A stretch of DNA of 64,000 nucleotides from Salegentibacter sp. (GTDB lineage: Bacteria; Bacteroidota; Bacteroidia; Flavobacteriales; Flavobacteriaceae). The translations under genes and the position numbers were made by a program. The notes beneath the pieces are model-generated. The model was not told the origin of the DNA and did not search any database. It was given only the letters and a program-made list of their open reading frames with translations. Positions 1-9,328 of the stretch are shown here, piece after piece. The first letter of the stretch is position 1; each line of letters starts with the position of its first letter. The stretch spans positions 4,094,514 to 4,158,513 of the forward strand of contig CP051246.1 of assembly GCA_017795085.1 (NCBI GenBank), given 5' to 3'.

Positions 1-675
1 TTTTTTTGTCAAATATAAAATTTCTCGCAATGGTGCTATATCTCCATCCTGTGAATAAACTCCATCTATAATTACCATTTTTGTTCTGTATTGATCCTTT
101 GACTTTTTTAGAATTCTTTCTAAAGATTCAAGATCATTATGTAAAAATGATTTCTTGGTAGTTAGTATGCAACCCTCGTGTATACTGGCGTGTACTGCCA
201 TATCGACAATTGCTATATCCTCCTTTTGCAACATAGCTAATAAAGAGGCACTGTTGGCTGTATAGCCAGTAGTAAAAATTGCTGCATTATCTTTGGTTCT
301 ACCAAAAAAGGAAGCAATTGTTTCTTCCAGCAATTTATGATATTCAAAATAACCGCCAATGAGAGGTGATGCACCAGCACCTGTCCCATACTTTTCTATA
401 CCAGCAATTGAAGCAGATTTAACCTTTGGGTGTTGTGTAAAACCCAAGTAGTCATTGGACACCAGACTAATGTATGTCGCACTTTCTTCTGTTCCCGGGA
501 GCATTATTTTCATTTCTGGAGCACAACCGCTAATTGTCAATAGTCTATAATTCATATGGCCGTTATTCTTCATGAAGTTTAAAAATTCGGAGAAAATCTT
601 TGCCCTCTGTTCGATATCCATATTGGGTATATTTTCAAAATCATTAAAAGTTGCTTTGTTAAAATCTATTTTCAT
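1..675 (-). CDS. Alpha-oxoamine synthase family PLP enzyme (partial, N-terminal 225 residues)
   Basis: This frame starts at an ATG ending at 675 and stays open to the window edge, so the C-terminal half is missing. It shows family landmarks in order: NDYLGF near residue 75, YGTGAGASPL near 92, GGYFEYHKLLE near 102, and VIIDGVYSQDGDIAPL near 197. These match the 8-amino-7-oxononanoate synthase / 2-amino-3-ketobutyrate ligase / serine palmitoyltransferase family, which condenses an amino acid with an acyl-CoA on pyridoxal phosphate. The PLP lysine lies beyond the edge. The usual GTHxxHxxLE is GGYFEYHKLLE here, so the substrate may not be pimeloyl-CoA. No biotin genes are visible nearby, so no gene symbol is given. 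Confidence 0.85.
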   Translation of the reverse strand, partial: MKIDFNKATFNDFENIPNMDIEQRAKIFSEFLNFMKNNGHMNYRLLTISGCAPEMKIMLPGTEESATYISLVSNDYLGFTQHPKVKSASIAGIEKYGTGAGASPLIGGYFEYHKLLEETIASFFGRTKDNAAIFTTGYTANSASLLAMLQKEDIAIVDMAVHASIHEGCILTTKKSFLHNDLESLERILKKSKDQYRTKMVIIDGVYSQDGDIAPLREILYLTKK

Positions 676-1049
676 AATTCTGTATTAGTTAATTATTGAC
701 AAAAATCAGGTTGCTTAAATAGTCATCTGGTTATTGATAAAGACTGACTATCTGAAAATTAAAATAAAGTTGACTTTTACACTTTCAGCAATTCAGTGCA
801 AATAAACAAAAAACATTTAATATGTCACCACTTAGTAACAATTTGTTTTTTAAATTTGTATTGATATATAAAAATAAAGTAGCTTTTTAGAAAACATATA
901 TATATTCCTGAATATCCACTCAAATTTTGGGTAGAAAATCTTCAGCATTAGAAAGTTTTTATAGGAAGACTTTTTTTCAAGACACAATAATAAAATCAAC
1001 GAAGTTTCAATATAATAAGAAGACTCAATTAACTAGAAATTACAGTATT
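676..1049. other. Intergenic region between divergent genes
   Basis: A 374-bp AT-rich gap lies between the minus-strand oxoamine synthase and the plus-strand protease fragment. An open frame runs into it from 1050 upstream to 927, but its extra residues do not look like a signal peptide, so the protease start is placed at 1050. I see no RNA gene or strong hairpin. It presumably holds two divergent promoters. Confidence 0.5.
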
Positions 1050-1263
1050 ATGAGAAAATCCATTCCCTCTTTACGACTATTGATTTTGACCTTTCCTTTA
1101 TTTCTATTTCTTTCTTGTGAAAAAGAAGATATTCATTCATCGGATTCTCCTCCAAAGAACATTGCAGGAAAAACTTTAATTGACGATGTTTCCGTTGTTG
1201 ATGCAAAAAATGTGGCGAGAAATTTCCTTAAAAATATAGAAGTTGATGCATATAGACCATTTA
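1050..1263 (+). pseudogene. C10 peptidase, 5' fragment (interrupted by IS5-family element)
   Basis: This is the N-terminal part of a secreted C10 (streptopain-like) protease. The ATG at 1050 gives MRKSIPSLRLLILTFPLFLF followed by the lipobox LSC, so the product would be a lipoprotein. It continues with the beginning of a Spi-type propeptide (SVVDAKNVARNFLKN). The host reading stops making sense at 1263, where the insertion sequence begins; the open frame runs on into IS sequence and ends at 1292. Joining 1050-1263 to 2509-3737 gives 1443 nt, a continuous 480-codon frame plus stop, so the break is due only to the insertion. An upstream in-frame start at 927 is possible but would bury the signal peptide. 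Confidence 0.8.
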
Positions 1264-2503
1264 AAGACCGTTGCAAAACCTCCTTGAAATAGGTTTTCTT
1301 TTTTGAGAATTATTTTTTTCGGTTTTATGTTGGCTTAATTTTGCATTTAATCCTCCATTTAGCACTTACACGCTGCTTTTATAGGTTCAATTCCTCTTAA
1401 TTTTCAGATTTGGACGCAAGTATCCCTGGACTCCTGTATAAATTATAGCTTAAAGCTTCCATTAGGTTTTGAGTATGCATTTTTTCTATTCCCTTATAAC
1501 GCGCTATCCCTCCAGAAAACCATCGCTTTATACTGCCAAAGGTGCGCTCTACCTTAAATCTGGTTTTACCGATAAGTTTGTTGAACTTCTTTTCCCATTT
1601 GGTTAATGGTTTGTTTTTATAGGCTTTCTTTAAAATATGGTCCTTCAATTTTCTTTTTTTAAGTAGCTCCGTGTTTTTCTTGGATTGGTAGCCTTTATCG
1701 GCCTTTAGGGGGATATCCTTGGGTAAATCGGCAGTATTGAGTACTTCTTCTAAATTGGCAATCTCATTGGTACTTGCCTTTGTGGTCAATACCCCCAGGA
1801 CCAAGCCCTCTTCATCTGTAAGGTGGTGTTTTTTGTAACCAAACCTGTACTTGCCCCCTTTCTTTAGCCAAGCTGCATCCTTATCTACGCTGTCCGAATA
1901 ATCTTTGGTAACTTCAACTTCCTCTTCGTCCTTTCTGTCCTCTGTAACTTTATGCTTGGGCTTTCCTTTGGGCTTTAAAGGGGTGTCCACAACACTGGCA
2001 TCTATAAGGGCTCCTGTCTTTACGATAATACCGTGAGATTCCAATTGCTTATTGATCTCTTCAAATAACGACTGGTAAGCCTTTGCTTTGGTCATAATCG
2101 TCCTGAAACGGGAAAGAGTACTGTGATCTGGGGCTATTTCATCGATGTGCAGCCCACAAAAATAACTAAAAGAGATACTATCGTTTACACGGTCTTCAAC
2201 TTCATAATCACTAAGGCCATACCAGGTCTGTAACAAACTCATTTTAAAAAGCAACAGCCCGCTATAGCTTGGCTTACCGGTAGCACTTTTACCTTTGGTA
2301 TAATATTTTTTAATGACCACTTCAATAGGTCCCCAATCTATAAGAACGCCTATCTGAGTGAAAAAAGTACGTTTTATCTTTCGAGAACGTAGGTCGCAGA
2401 TGCTGTCTGCAAGGCTTGGGTGTTGTTGCTTTTCCATTCCATGAAATTAATCTAAATATCGTAATTATCATAATATTTTTTAAACCTACCGTGCAACGGT
2501 CTT
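1264..2503 (-). mobile_element. IS5-family insertion sequence (1240 bp) in the C10 protease gene
   Basis: Both ends carry the 12-bp inverted repeat aagaccgttgca (1264-1275, and its complement at 2492-2503). Further matches include a ggttt block inside each end. The element is flanked by the 5-bp direct repeat ATTTA (1259-1263 and 2504-2508), a probable target-site duplication. The size and the single DDE transposase fit the IS5 family, although 5 bp is not the most usual duplication length for it. The perfect ends and intact transposase suggest a recent insertion. Confidence 0.85.
1397..2437 (-). CDS. IS5-family DDE transposase
   Basis: A 346-residue transposase fills the insertion sequence. 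The N-terminal DUF772-type region (SYSGLLLFKMSLLQTWYGLSD, DHSTLSRFR) is followed by a DDE catalytic core: DASVVDTPL near residue 144 (first Asp), LKADKGYQSKKN near 247 (second Asp), and RFKVERTFGSIKRWF near 296 (Glu). All three acidic positions are present and the frame is intact, so the enzyme is probably functional. It reads opposite to the disrupted protease gene. Length and motif order fit IS5-group transposases. Confidence 0.92.
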   Translation of the reverse strand: MEKQQHPSLADSICDLRSRKIKRTFFTQIGVLIDWGPIEVVIKKYYTKGKSATGKPSYSGLLLFKMSLLQTWYGLSDYEVEDRVNDSISFSYFCGLHIDEIAPDHSTLSRFRTIMTKAKAYQSLFEEINKQLESHGIIVKTGALIDASVVDTPLKPKGKPKHKVTEDRKDEEEVEVTKDYSDSVDKDAAWLKKGGKYRFGYKKHHLTDEEGLVLGVLTTKASTNEIANLEEVLNTADLPKDIPLKADKGYQSKKNTELLKKRKLKDHILKKAYKNKPLTKWEKKFNKLIGKTRFKVERTFGSIKRWFSGGIARYKGIEKMHTQNLMEALSYNLYRSPGILASKSEN

Positions 2504-2508
2504 ATTTA

Positions 2509-3737
2509 ATGCTTTAACTGTGATGAAAAACAGTATTCAACCCAATCGAGAAATAAAGAATATATCTCAAATTGATGACGAGAATGGATCTGCACTAATG
2601 CATATAATTAATTTCGAAAAGAAAGGTTTTTGTATAGTTAGTGCCACTAAAAAAATGGAACCAATCTTAGCCTACTCGGAGACAGGATATTTTGATAAAA
2701 ATAAAATTTTAAATATCGGCTTAGAAATGTGGATAGATCATCTTTCTATGGATATACGAAATAGTCACAAATTATCAGAATCAGAAATTGTTTCCAACCG
2801 ATTACAATGGATAGATTTTGAAAAAATCAACACAGCGACTAAATCGTCTAATTCAAATGAACAAGAGCAGAGAGTTCTAGCTTTTAATAAAAGACTAGGA
2901 GAACTAAGTGGAAATTCTAATACGACAATTCCCTTATCCGCTGCTGCTAGTTATCTGCCCTCAAACAGATTACAACACTTTAAGACTATTGCTTCGCAAC
3001 ATAATTCCCCTGAACACTTTACCATAATTGAGATTATTGATAAAACTCACTCAAAATCTATTGGTCCCTTAATCAATACCAATTGGCATCAAAGCTCTCC
3101 TTTTAATCAACTTGTTCCTAATGATTATGCAGGATGTACCGCGGTTGCTGCTGGTCAGATCATGAACTTTTATAATCATCCAAATAATTACGATTGGAAT
3201 AAGATGTCTCCCAGTAATCTAAATGTTCACGATGATATACAATATTTAATGAAAGATTTGGGCATTTCGTTTGATATGGAGTACAAAAGTGATGGCTCTG
3301 GAGCTAACATAGATGATGTTAAAAGGGGATTAAGGAATGATTATAACTACCAAGTGGAAAAAAGAGATCATTTTCCTAGAGATGTTCGTAATTCACTCTT
3401 TAATGATCAACGACCTGTCTACATGACCGGCAAAAAAACAAAGGGTTTTATGGGATTAATATATAAAGATGGTCATGCTTGGGTTTGTGAAGGAGCTAAG
3501 GAATATCAACCAAATAAGGCATTTACAATAGAATGGCAAGTGAATTCAAATGGCTCTTATGGCTACGATTCGAATGGAATCATTTATAATGAGACAGCTC
3601 AGACAAGAACTGCTCATAGATATATGAATTGGGGTTGGGGAAGTAGTTATAATGGATGGTATGGAGTAGGTTCTACCCAACCAGCTCCTGGCGAAGACTT
3701 TCAGTATAAACGAGTTAACTTATATATAAACCCATAA
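2509..3737 (+). pseudogene. C10 peptidase, 3' fragment with the catalytic domain
   Basis: This is the continuation of the protease after the insertion: the end of the Spi propeptide (CIVSATKKMEPILAYSE), then a C10 cysteine-protease domain. The catalytic Cys lies in YAGCTAVAAGQIMNFY, the His in KDGHAWVCEGAKE, and the conserved oxyanion/substrate segment is NWGWGSSYNGWYGVG, the same order as streptopain. Alone it could start at GTG 2520 or ATG 2523 but would lack a signal peptide and most of the propeptide, so it is probably inactive while the IS is present. The domain itself is undamaged. Bacteroides C10 enzymes are cell-surface or secreted virulence proteases; the role here is unknown. Confidence 0.82.
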
Positions 3738-3744
3738 TAATATT

Positions 3745-4227
3745 ATGAAAATCAAGAATTTCACCCTAGTAGCATTAATATTTTTCAGTTTTATTAATTG
3801 TTCTAAATCTAATGAGGATACTACTCCCCCTTATCTTTATACTTTTTTTATAAAATTTGTAGACTCAAACAACAATAATTATTTAAACAAAATAGATGAA
3901 AATATTTTAAAGAGTAATTTCTTCATCGCTAAGGAATCAGAAGAAAAGATTGACAAGCTTAAACTGGCTTATAAAAATATAAACGATGAGCGATATTTAG
4001 AGATAAGTGCAGCCTCAGTTCCAGATATTAGATTAAATGAAATAATTTTCAATCTTAAGAGTAAAGAGCTGTTTAATGATGATGAAAATCATAAAATTAA
4101 AACAACCTGGCAGTGGGAGAATGAATTTGATAATAAACCAAAAGAAATATACTTAGATAATGAACTATTAACAGCAGAAACCACAGAGCAATCTTTTGAA
4201 TATTTCCTTATAGAAATATTTCTTTAG
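3745..4227 (+). CDS. Small lipoprotein downstream of the C10 protease
   Basis: A 160-residue protein with a clear lipoprotein signal (MKIKNFTLVALIFFSFINCS, Cys at 19). It starts 7 bp after the protease stop, so the two were probably cotranscribed. The mature part is hydrophilic and acidic and has no motif I recognise. In Bacteroides some C10 proteases are encoded next to small inhibitor proteins; position and size would fit such a partner, but this is inference from context only. The IS upstream may now polarly affect its expression. Confidence 0.6.
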   Translation: MKIKNFTLVALIFFSFINCSKSNEDTTPPYLYTFFIKFVDSNNNNYLNKIDENILKSNFFIAKESEEKIDKLKLAYKNINDERYLEISAASVPDIRLNEIIFNLKSKELFNDDENHKIKTTWQWENEFDNKPKEIYLDNELLTAETTEQSFEYFLIEIFL

Positions 4228-4283
4228 AAAGTCTATAAAAGAAAATTTGGACACTTTAGGGAGTGTTAGCTCGACTCTGTCTG

Positions 4284-4317
4284 TTTCTTCTCCCGGCGGT
4301 ACCGCCGGGAGAAGAAA
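4284..4317. repeat. Perfect 34-bp palindrome
   Basis: Each 17-nt arm reads TTTCTTCTCCCGGCGGT inward to the centre at 4300/4301, with no mismatch. It is much more GC-rich than its surroundings. It lies 56 bp after the lipoprotein stop. It could act as a terminator, but there is no long T-run, or it could be a relic of a repeat or insertion site, since decayed IS256 sequence begins about 40 bp further on. Confidence 0.7.
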
Positions 4318-4353
4318 ATTTCAGTTTTTCGTTTCATTGGTGGCCAAATCCAA

Positions 4354-4660
4354 CGTTAGCCGCCCCTCAAATTTAATAGCTTACTATTGAACTACCAAAC
4401 TCCAGTTCTGTAACGGTGGCGTTTTATTTCTTTTCAATTCTTCTGGTAACGGTAAACCAGCTTCAATAGTGCCATATCATTAGTAAAAGCCACTTTGGTC
4501 TTGGTTACTTTCATTGTCTGCCGATGATCGATGTAAACATTCTACGGCATTTCTGGTGTATATTAGCTTTCTGATTGGGTCGGTATATTTAAATAAGCAC
4601 TCAATCGATCCCAGTGTAATTCCAGAAACGGATTACTATGGGATATCTCTTTCCTCATTT
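4354..4660 (-). pseudogene. Decayed IS256-family (mutator) transposase C-terminus
   Basis: Read on the minus strand in shifting frames, this stretch gives DRLSAYLNIP, then DPIRKLIYTRNAVE, then RQTMKVTKTKVAFTNDMALL, then NWSLVVQ followed by AIKFEGRL. This is the C-terminal order of IS256-type transposases (DPIRKLIYTTNAIE..., AFTNDMALLKL..., NWSLTIQQL...). Several frameshifts and at least two stops interrupt it, so it is dead. No inverted-repeat ends could be assigned. Confidence 0.7.
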
Positions 4661-5287
4661 TTCGTAATTATCCAGCAAAGTCAATTCAGTCTAATGTTCA
4701 GTATCAACTTAAACCAAAAAATTAACACGTCACCTTTCGAAAAATACATCCCAAAAAATTTCCTTAACTACAGCTTTATTTATTCCTAGAATACTATACA
4801 AGACCTTATTTTACTTTCTATTTTGTGCACTTAAAAGGGCATCGCATCGAACCATTGGATGCTGCAATATACTAGTTTCAAGATGCGATCTTGCTATTTC
4901 TCAACCTTAAGAATTGCCTGGTCGGTGATATCATTTAGAATATGTATGGATTACTTGAAATCATAAAACTACCACCAATCACGAACAAGCTTATAATCTG
5001 TTTGTAAAAATTACGGCTAAGATACGCTGGCGCATCGCTACGATCTACGGTTCAAGAGTACCGTACTGAGCTTAATAGATATAAATATTAATTTTGTCTT
5101 TCTTAGCTGCTCTTCTTAAGCATTGTAGCAAGAGCACCATTCTTTCCGGCTAGGTATTCTCCTGATAAAAATTTTTTTAATACTTTTTTGCTCTATCTTG
5201 TGTCACGATCTAGTCTGAAACTTTTTAATTTAATCTCAAGTTCTAAACGGACTTGAGGTTAGACCCTCATAGAATTAACCGAAATAA
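4661..5287. other. Non-coding, probably decayed mobile-element DNA
   Basis: About 630 bp without a convincing gene. A short plus-strand frame here (4514-4789) is antisense to the IS256 remnant and is not supported. A loose inverted repeat (cgcatcgaa near 4843 with ttcaagatgcg near 4877) is present. I recognise no RNA gene. Confidence 0.4.
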
Positions 5288-5317
5288 AATATCGAGGTTT
5301 TAATAAACCTCGATATT
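5288..5317 (-). terminator. Intrinsic terminator after the 5341-5799 lipoprotein gene
   Basis: A 13-bp perfect stem (aatatcgaggttt / aaacctcgatatt) with a 4-nt loop lies 24 bp past the minus-strand stop and is followed on that strand by TTTTATTT. Confidence 0.8.
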
Positions 5318-5340
5318 TTCTTATTTCGCAATTATAGTTT

Positions 5341-5799
5341 TCACTTCAATAACGATTCTAAATATTCAGGAGTTACTTGCTGTACAGTTACCTTACCCGC
5401 TTGGGCCCTTTGTTTATTAATATTCTGATTCATATGGTCGAGATTATTTTTAAACAACTTAAATAAATCTTTTGATATGTTAATTTGGTCTGCACGTTCA
5501 AGAGTCGTAGAATAAATACCATCTTTTACTTCAACGGTACTATAGAATCTATACACAGCAGCCTTTAATTTCGCGACTTCCGTATCAGAAAACTTTTTTG
5601 CAAATTCTGGATCAGTTTGATCAATTTGAATATCCAGTTTTTCGTTACTATCTACAAATTTTTTAGCGCTTACTGAAGATTGTACAGAGCTAGCTTCTTC
5701 TAGATTTTTGTTTATATCAGTAGCACTATCATCTTTGCTACAACTCAACACCATTAGAGATAAAGCTAAAAAACAAATTGATTTTATTATTTTTTTCAT
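5341..5799 (-). CDS. Small lipoprotein of unknown function
   Basis: A 152-residue protein. The N-terminus (MKKIIKSICFLALSLMVLSC) is a typical Bacteroidota lipoprotein signal with Cys at 20, followed by Ser/Asp-rich residues like a surface-export signal. The remainder is charged, helix-rich and without a motif I recognise. It lies 30 bp downstream of the 5829-6197 gene on the same strand and ends just before a strong terminator, so the two probably form a two-gene operon. Confidence 0.65.
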   Translation of the reverse strand: MKKIIKSICFLALSLMVLSCSKDDSATDINKNLEEASSVQSSVSAKKFVDSNEKLDIQIDQTDPEFAKKFSDTEVAKLKAAVYRFYSTVEVKDGIYSTTLERADQINISKDLFKLFKNNLDHMNQNINKQRAQAGKVTVQQVTPEYLESLLK

Positions 5800-5828
5800 A
5801 ATAAATGATTTAAGATTAATATATTAAA

Positions 5829-6197
5829 TTAAAGTGCCTGCCAAGTGGCTGTTATTAATACATTGGCTGCATCTGAATAGGTCTTAACAGTCCAACTCCA
5901 ATACACCGGTAACTCGGCAAATACGGAATATTCTTTTGTTGAAGAACCATAAGGTAGCAATGTAACACTCCAGTTTCCTTGGAAAGGTTTTGGTTCTGGT
6001 ACAGTCAAAAGTACACCTAAAAAATTACTATTTTTCAAGGTTAGATCGGTAATTTGATTTCCTTCTACTGACAGTGTAGTTGAACTGTTTGGTGGATTTA
6101 CCAATACAGTACTTTTACTGTCCTGTTGTTGTCCATAAATATCATTTGATAGAAATAGGCATATAGCCAAAAAGGGAATTAGTTGTAAAACTTTCAT
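5829..6197 (-). CDS. Small secreted protein of unknown function
   Basis: A 122-residue protein with a Sec signal peptide (MKVLQLIPFLAICLFLSNDI, cleavage probably after YGQ). The mature part is beta-rich with many Trp, Ser and Thr residues (GNWSVTLLPYG, YWSWTVKTY) and looks like a small beta-sandwich. No family is recognised. It is the promoter-proximal gene of a likely operon with the 5341-5799 lipoprotein. Confidence 0.6.
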   Translation of the reverse strand: MKVLQLIPFLAICLFLSNDIYGQQQDSKSTVLVNPPNSSTTLSVEGNQITDLTLKNSNFLGVLLTVPEPKPFQGNWSVTLLPYGSSTKEYSVFAELPVYWSWTVKTYSDAANVLITATWQAL

Positions 6198-6348
6198 TTT
6201 AAAAATTTTAAATTAATGAGTTTATCATTTGTGGTCTGATATAGACCATATTTTACTTTTGGGAAAGTAAATAAAGAGCATAACCATCGGCCAATGATAA
6301 AACAAACATAATAAAAATTATGTTACTATGTGGTGACATATATAATAT

Positions 6349-6636
6349 TTACTGATTTAAACTTTTAATCCCTATCGCTACTCCCTCCTTCAGAATATAA
6401 AATAAATTCTTGAGGGATACATTTTTGATATTTTCACACGTTGTCGCTAATCTTCTATAAGATGGTACATCCACGTTTGGGCACAAATTTACTGACATGT
6501 CTTTCCGACCTAAAACACCTGCATAGCTTCTTCCTTCTAAACTTGCTTTGAGAAATACAGGATTTAACTTTATGTATAGATAGCTGTAATCTTCGCTGAG
6601 ACTTAGATTACAAGAGGGGTTATTTCTTGAAAATAA
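6349..6636 (-). pseudogene. Open-frame gene fragment without a start
   Basis: A 95-codon minus-strand frame with no ATG near its start reads like genuine protein (LYIKLNPVFLKASLEGRSYA, then SYRRLATTCENIKNVSLKNL) and ends at a stop at 6349. It begins right after a stop codon, so it looks like the C-terminal remnant of a lost gene. I do not recognise the family. Confidence 0.35.
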
Positions 6637-7329
6637 CTATTATGTAATTTACTTTTTTCATCTGGAGCATTTTCCTTTTGCTGGCGAAAAGAAAAGATAT
6701 TGTATTATAGGATGAATTGGGTTTATTCCGTTATTTTCATTTACTTCTTCCAGCGCCATCGCATTACCTTTTGATGCTTTATCATCTTCAAGCTTTAAAA
6801 TTATAGAGGAGCTATAAATAGCAAAGCGGTTTATGCGCTCCGGTTAATTTTAAAGATTGTTTTTTATACAGCAAAAGGTAAGGTGATGCAAGAAAATTTC
6901 TGAATGATAACTGAAATCCTGATTGGCCAATTTTAGTTAGGGTCGGGCGGACTTGAGACAAAAAGCTTTCTGATATTTTTCTTTTTTAGTTTTAGGCCTC
7001 AAAGCTTTTTGGCTCGTGTCCAAGATAATTTGGAATGAACCTCTTTTCCTGAAACGAAGCTTTTGCGAAGAAAAAGGGAATGTGGTGAATGGCTTAAAAG
7101 TGAAAAATATTCTTCTAAACTCATATCAAACTTTAATTCTCAAAATATTTAAAATCCTATATTTTCATCTCAATTTTTTAAGATTTGTCGCAAATTTGAG
7201 CCTGTTTAAAGGGGCTATCAGGGGATTTGTCGCAAATCTACTAAATATACACTTTTAAAAAGTATACAAGTTACTAAAAATGAGTATATTAAAGATATGT
7301 AACGTGGCTCTGCCCGTTACCCTCTTGCT
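6637..7329. other. Non-coding stretch with gene debris and hairpins
   Basis: A second start-less minus-strand frame (6658-6843, ending PAKGKCSR) may be debris from the same lost locus. At about 6960-7006 the segments caaaaagcttt and aaagctttttg form an 11-bp inverted repeat. Two identical small palindromes follow at 7183 and 7225. No intact gene is supported; a plus-strand frame at 7016-7258 has no homology I can see. Confidence 0.4.
7183..7237. repeat. Two copies of the palindrome atttgtcgcaaat, 42 bp apart
   Basis: atttgtcgcaaat occurs at 7183-7195 and again at 7225-7237. Each copy is a 5-bp inverted repeat around tcg. The start-to-start distance of 42 bp is about four helical turns, so they could be a pair of protein-binding sites. 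No gene directly downstream shows what would be regulated. Confidence 0.5.
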
Positions 7330-8011
7330 GTGCGTCCTTAGTTATCCGGGGAGCACGAATGTTTGAATAACGTTCTTTGAAAACGGATAACATAACTTTA
7401 ATTGTGATGGTAGCTTTTATGGAAGAAACAGTAACGAGCTGATCAGTTTTATACAACTTAAAATCAGAAGACTCACAGCCCCGTTTCCAGGAAAGATTGA
7501 CCTACCGAACAAGCTGTCCAGGCGGATTGTTCAAACCAGCCTATGGTGCCTGCCTTAAGGGGCCGGGTATTGAGCGATAAGTATACTGCAGGTTTGCTGT
7601 TTTTTTTTTCAGGATAACAGGCAGTGGGTATGGATAAGTGGAGTTGAACGCAAGTGAACCTTTATCGACATGTCGAAAATAACCTTTATGATGTCCAAAT
7701 CAAGGAGGAGCAGCTCCAAGAGATACAGGTGCAACGGGGAACCTGGTTACTGGTTGCACGGCATCCGGCATATAGAAGGCAAGACCCTTATCCGGGCGCA
7801 ATTAAGGAAAAGGAGAACCAGGATGCAGGTGAATTAAGTGAAAACGGTGAAAGCCAAAGGACGGAAAGCCGGAAAGTAGCGATACTGCAATTTTGGGACG
7901 GATGAAGCCGTAGTAGCGTAAAGCTCCAGAGACCCAAAGCAATAAACTTTGGTTAGTGAAGGGCTTCACTTGATATGTTTATTTGTTGTATGACAACTTA
8001 AATTTTTAAGG

Positions 8012-9274
8012 ATGATCTTTAATGAAGAACACAAAACATTACCTATTAAAAAGTCACAGGTTCAGAAGGCTTTCAAGAAGGTAAGAACGAACCGGGGCAG
8101 CCCCGGTGTAGATGGACTGATGATTCAGGAAGTGGCAAACAACCCGAGGAAGTATCTCTATCCCTTATGGAACCGGATGGCCAGTGGAAGTTATTTTCCA
8201 AAACCGGTCAAAGAAGTCCTGATCCCAAAAGGGAAAGGGAAGATGCGACCTTTGGGGATACCCACGGTCATTGACCGTGTTGCTCAACAAGTTGTAGCTA
8301 CCGAACTGGAATCATTGGTAGATAAAGGGTTTAGCCCCCATAGTTTTGGGTACCGGCCCCATAAATCTGCCCATGATGCGATTGCCCAATGCCGGAAGCA
8401 TTGTTTCCGTTACAGCTGGGTAATCGACTTGGACATCAAAGGATTTTATGATACCATCGACCATGAATTATTACTGAAGGCAGTAAGTCATCATACACAA
8501 GAGCGATATATTTTATTGTATGTGGAACGTTGGCTAAAGGCTTCTGTTCAAAAAGGAGATGGATCATTACACCATCCAAATGGTAAAGGTACGCCACAAG
8601 GCGGGGTGATCAGTCCGGTACTGGCCAATATCTTTATGGATATTGTTTTTGATAAATGGTTCGAGCGTCATTATCCGAAGCTTCAATTTGAACGTTATGC
8701 TGATGATATCGTTGTCCATTGCTATCACCAAAAGCAGGCGCTTAAGGTCTTAAACGACATTAGAAAACGCCTGTCCCAGTGCAGGCTGGAACTCCATCCG
8801 GAAAAGACCCGGGTGGTGTATTGCCGGCGTAACCAAAAGAAGCGTCCAAAAGGCAAGGTTGTCTATCAAAGTTTTGACTTTTTAGGCCACACCTTTAAGC
8901 CAAGGATTGTGCGCCAAAGGGGCAAACAATTCCTTGGTTTTTCACCATCGATGAGCCAAAAGAGTATAGGCCGGATCAATGAAGAGCTTTTTAGAATGGA
9001 TATCCATAAGCGGGTGCAATCTTCCCTGGAAGACATTGCCCAGCTGGTTAACCCTAAAATCAGGGGTTGGGTCCGGTATTATGGAAAGTTCCGACTCTCA
9101 GGGATGCGTATGCTCTTTAGGGCGTTCCATCGTAGGCTTGCCAAATGGCTGCGCAATAAATACCGCAGGTACCATCGCAGGCCATGGGCTGTCTCGCTTG
9201 GGCATCTTCGAAAGCTTTCTAAATATTATTCAACGCTCTTCGAGCATTGGAAATATCCCTGTCTGAGACCTTAA
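8012..9274 (+). CDS. ltrA: Group II intron reverse transcriptase/maturase
   Basis: A 420-residue intron-encoded protein. The RT domain is complete: GSPGVDGLMI (RT1), RPLGIPTVIDRVAQQ, FGYRPHKSAHDAI (RT2-3), VIDLDIKGFYDTIDH, GTPQGGVISPVLANIF and the catalytic RYADDIVVH near residue 230. The maturase domain X follows (IRGWVRYYGKF). It ends soon after domain X without an HNH endonuclease domain, as in several bacterial intron classes, which then depend on replication forks or other nicks for priming. It should assist intron splicing and retrohoming. The catalytic motif is intact, so the intron may be active. Confidence 0.93.
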   Translation: MIFNEEHKTLPIKKSQVQKAFKKVRTNRGSPGVDGLMIQEVANNPRKYLYPLWNRMASGSYFPKPVKEVLIPKGKGKMRPLGIPTVIDRVAQQVVATELESLVDKGFSPHSFGYRPHKSAHDAIAQCRKHCFRYSWVIDLDIKGFYDTIDHELLLKAVSHHTQERYILLYVERWLKASVQKGDGSLHHPNGKGTPQGGVISPVLANIFMDIVFDKWFERHYPKLQFERYADDIVVHCYHQKQALKVLNDIRKRLSQCRLELHPEKTRVVYCRRNQKKRPKGKVVYQSFDFLGHTFKPRIVRQRGKQFLGFSPSMSQKSIGRINEELFRMDIHKRVQSSLEDIAQLVNPKIRGWVRYYGKFRLSGMRMLFRAFHRRLAKWLRNKYRRYHRRPWAVSLGHLRKLSKYYSTLFEHWKYPCLRP

Positions 9275-9294
9275 TGATATGTTTTGATCAAGAA

Positions 9295-9328
9295 GAGCCG
9301 TATGAATCGAGAGGTTCACGTCCGGTTC
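9295..9328 (+). ncRNA. Group II intron domain V
   Basis: A 34-nt hairpin with lower stem GAGCCG/CGGTTC, a GAGA tetraloop closed by GAATC/GGTTC, and the two-nucleotide bulge of the catalytic core. This is the most conserved part of group II ribozymes and sits just upstream of domain VI and the 3' splice site. Confidence 0.85.

Noticed and set aside
4514..4789. 91-codon plus-strand frame
   Set aside because: It is antisense to the decayed IS256 transposase and has no domain.
7654..7905. 83-codon plus-strand frame upstream of the intron maturase
   Set aside because: It lies inside the structured RNA domains of the group II intron and has no protein features.
8979..9266. 95-codon frame within the maturase gene
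   Set aside because: It is a shifted-frame shadow of the maturase coding sequence.
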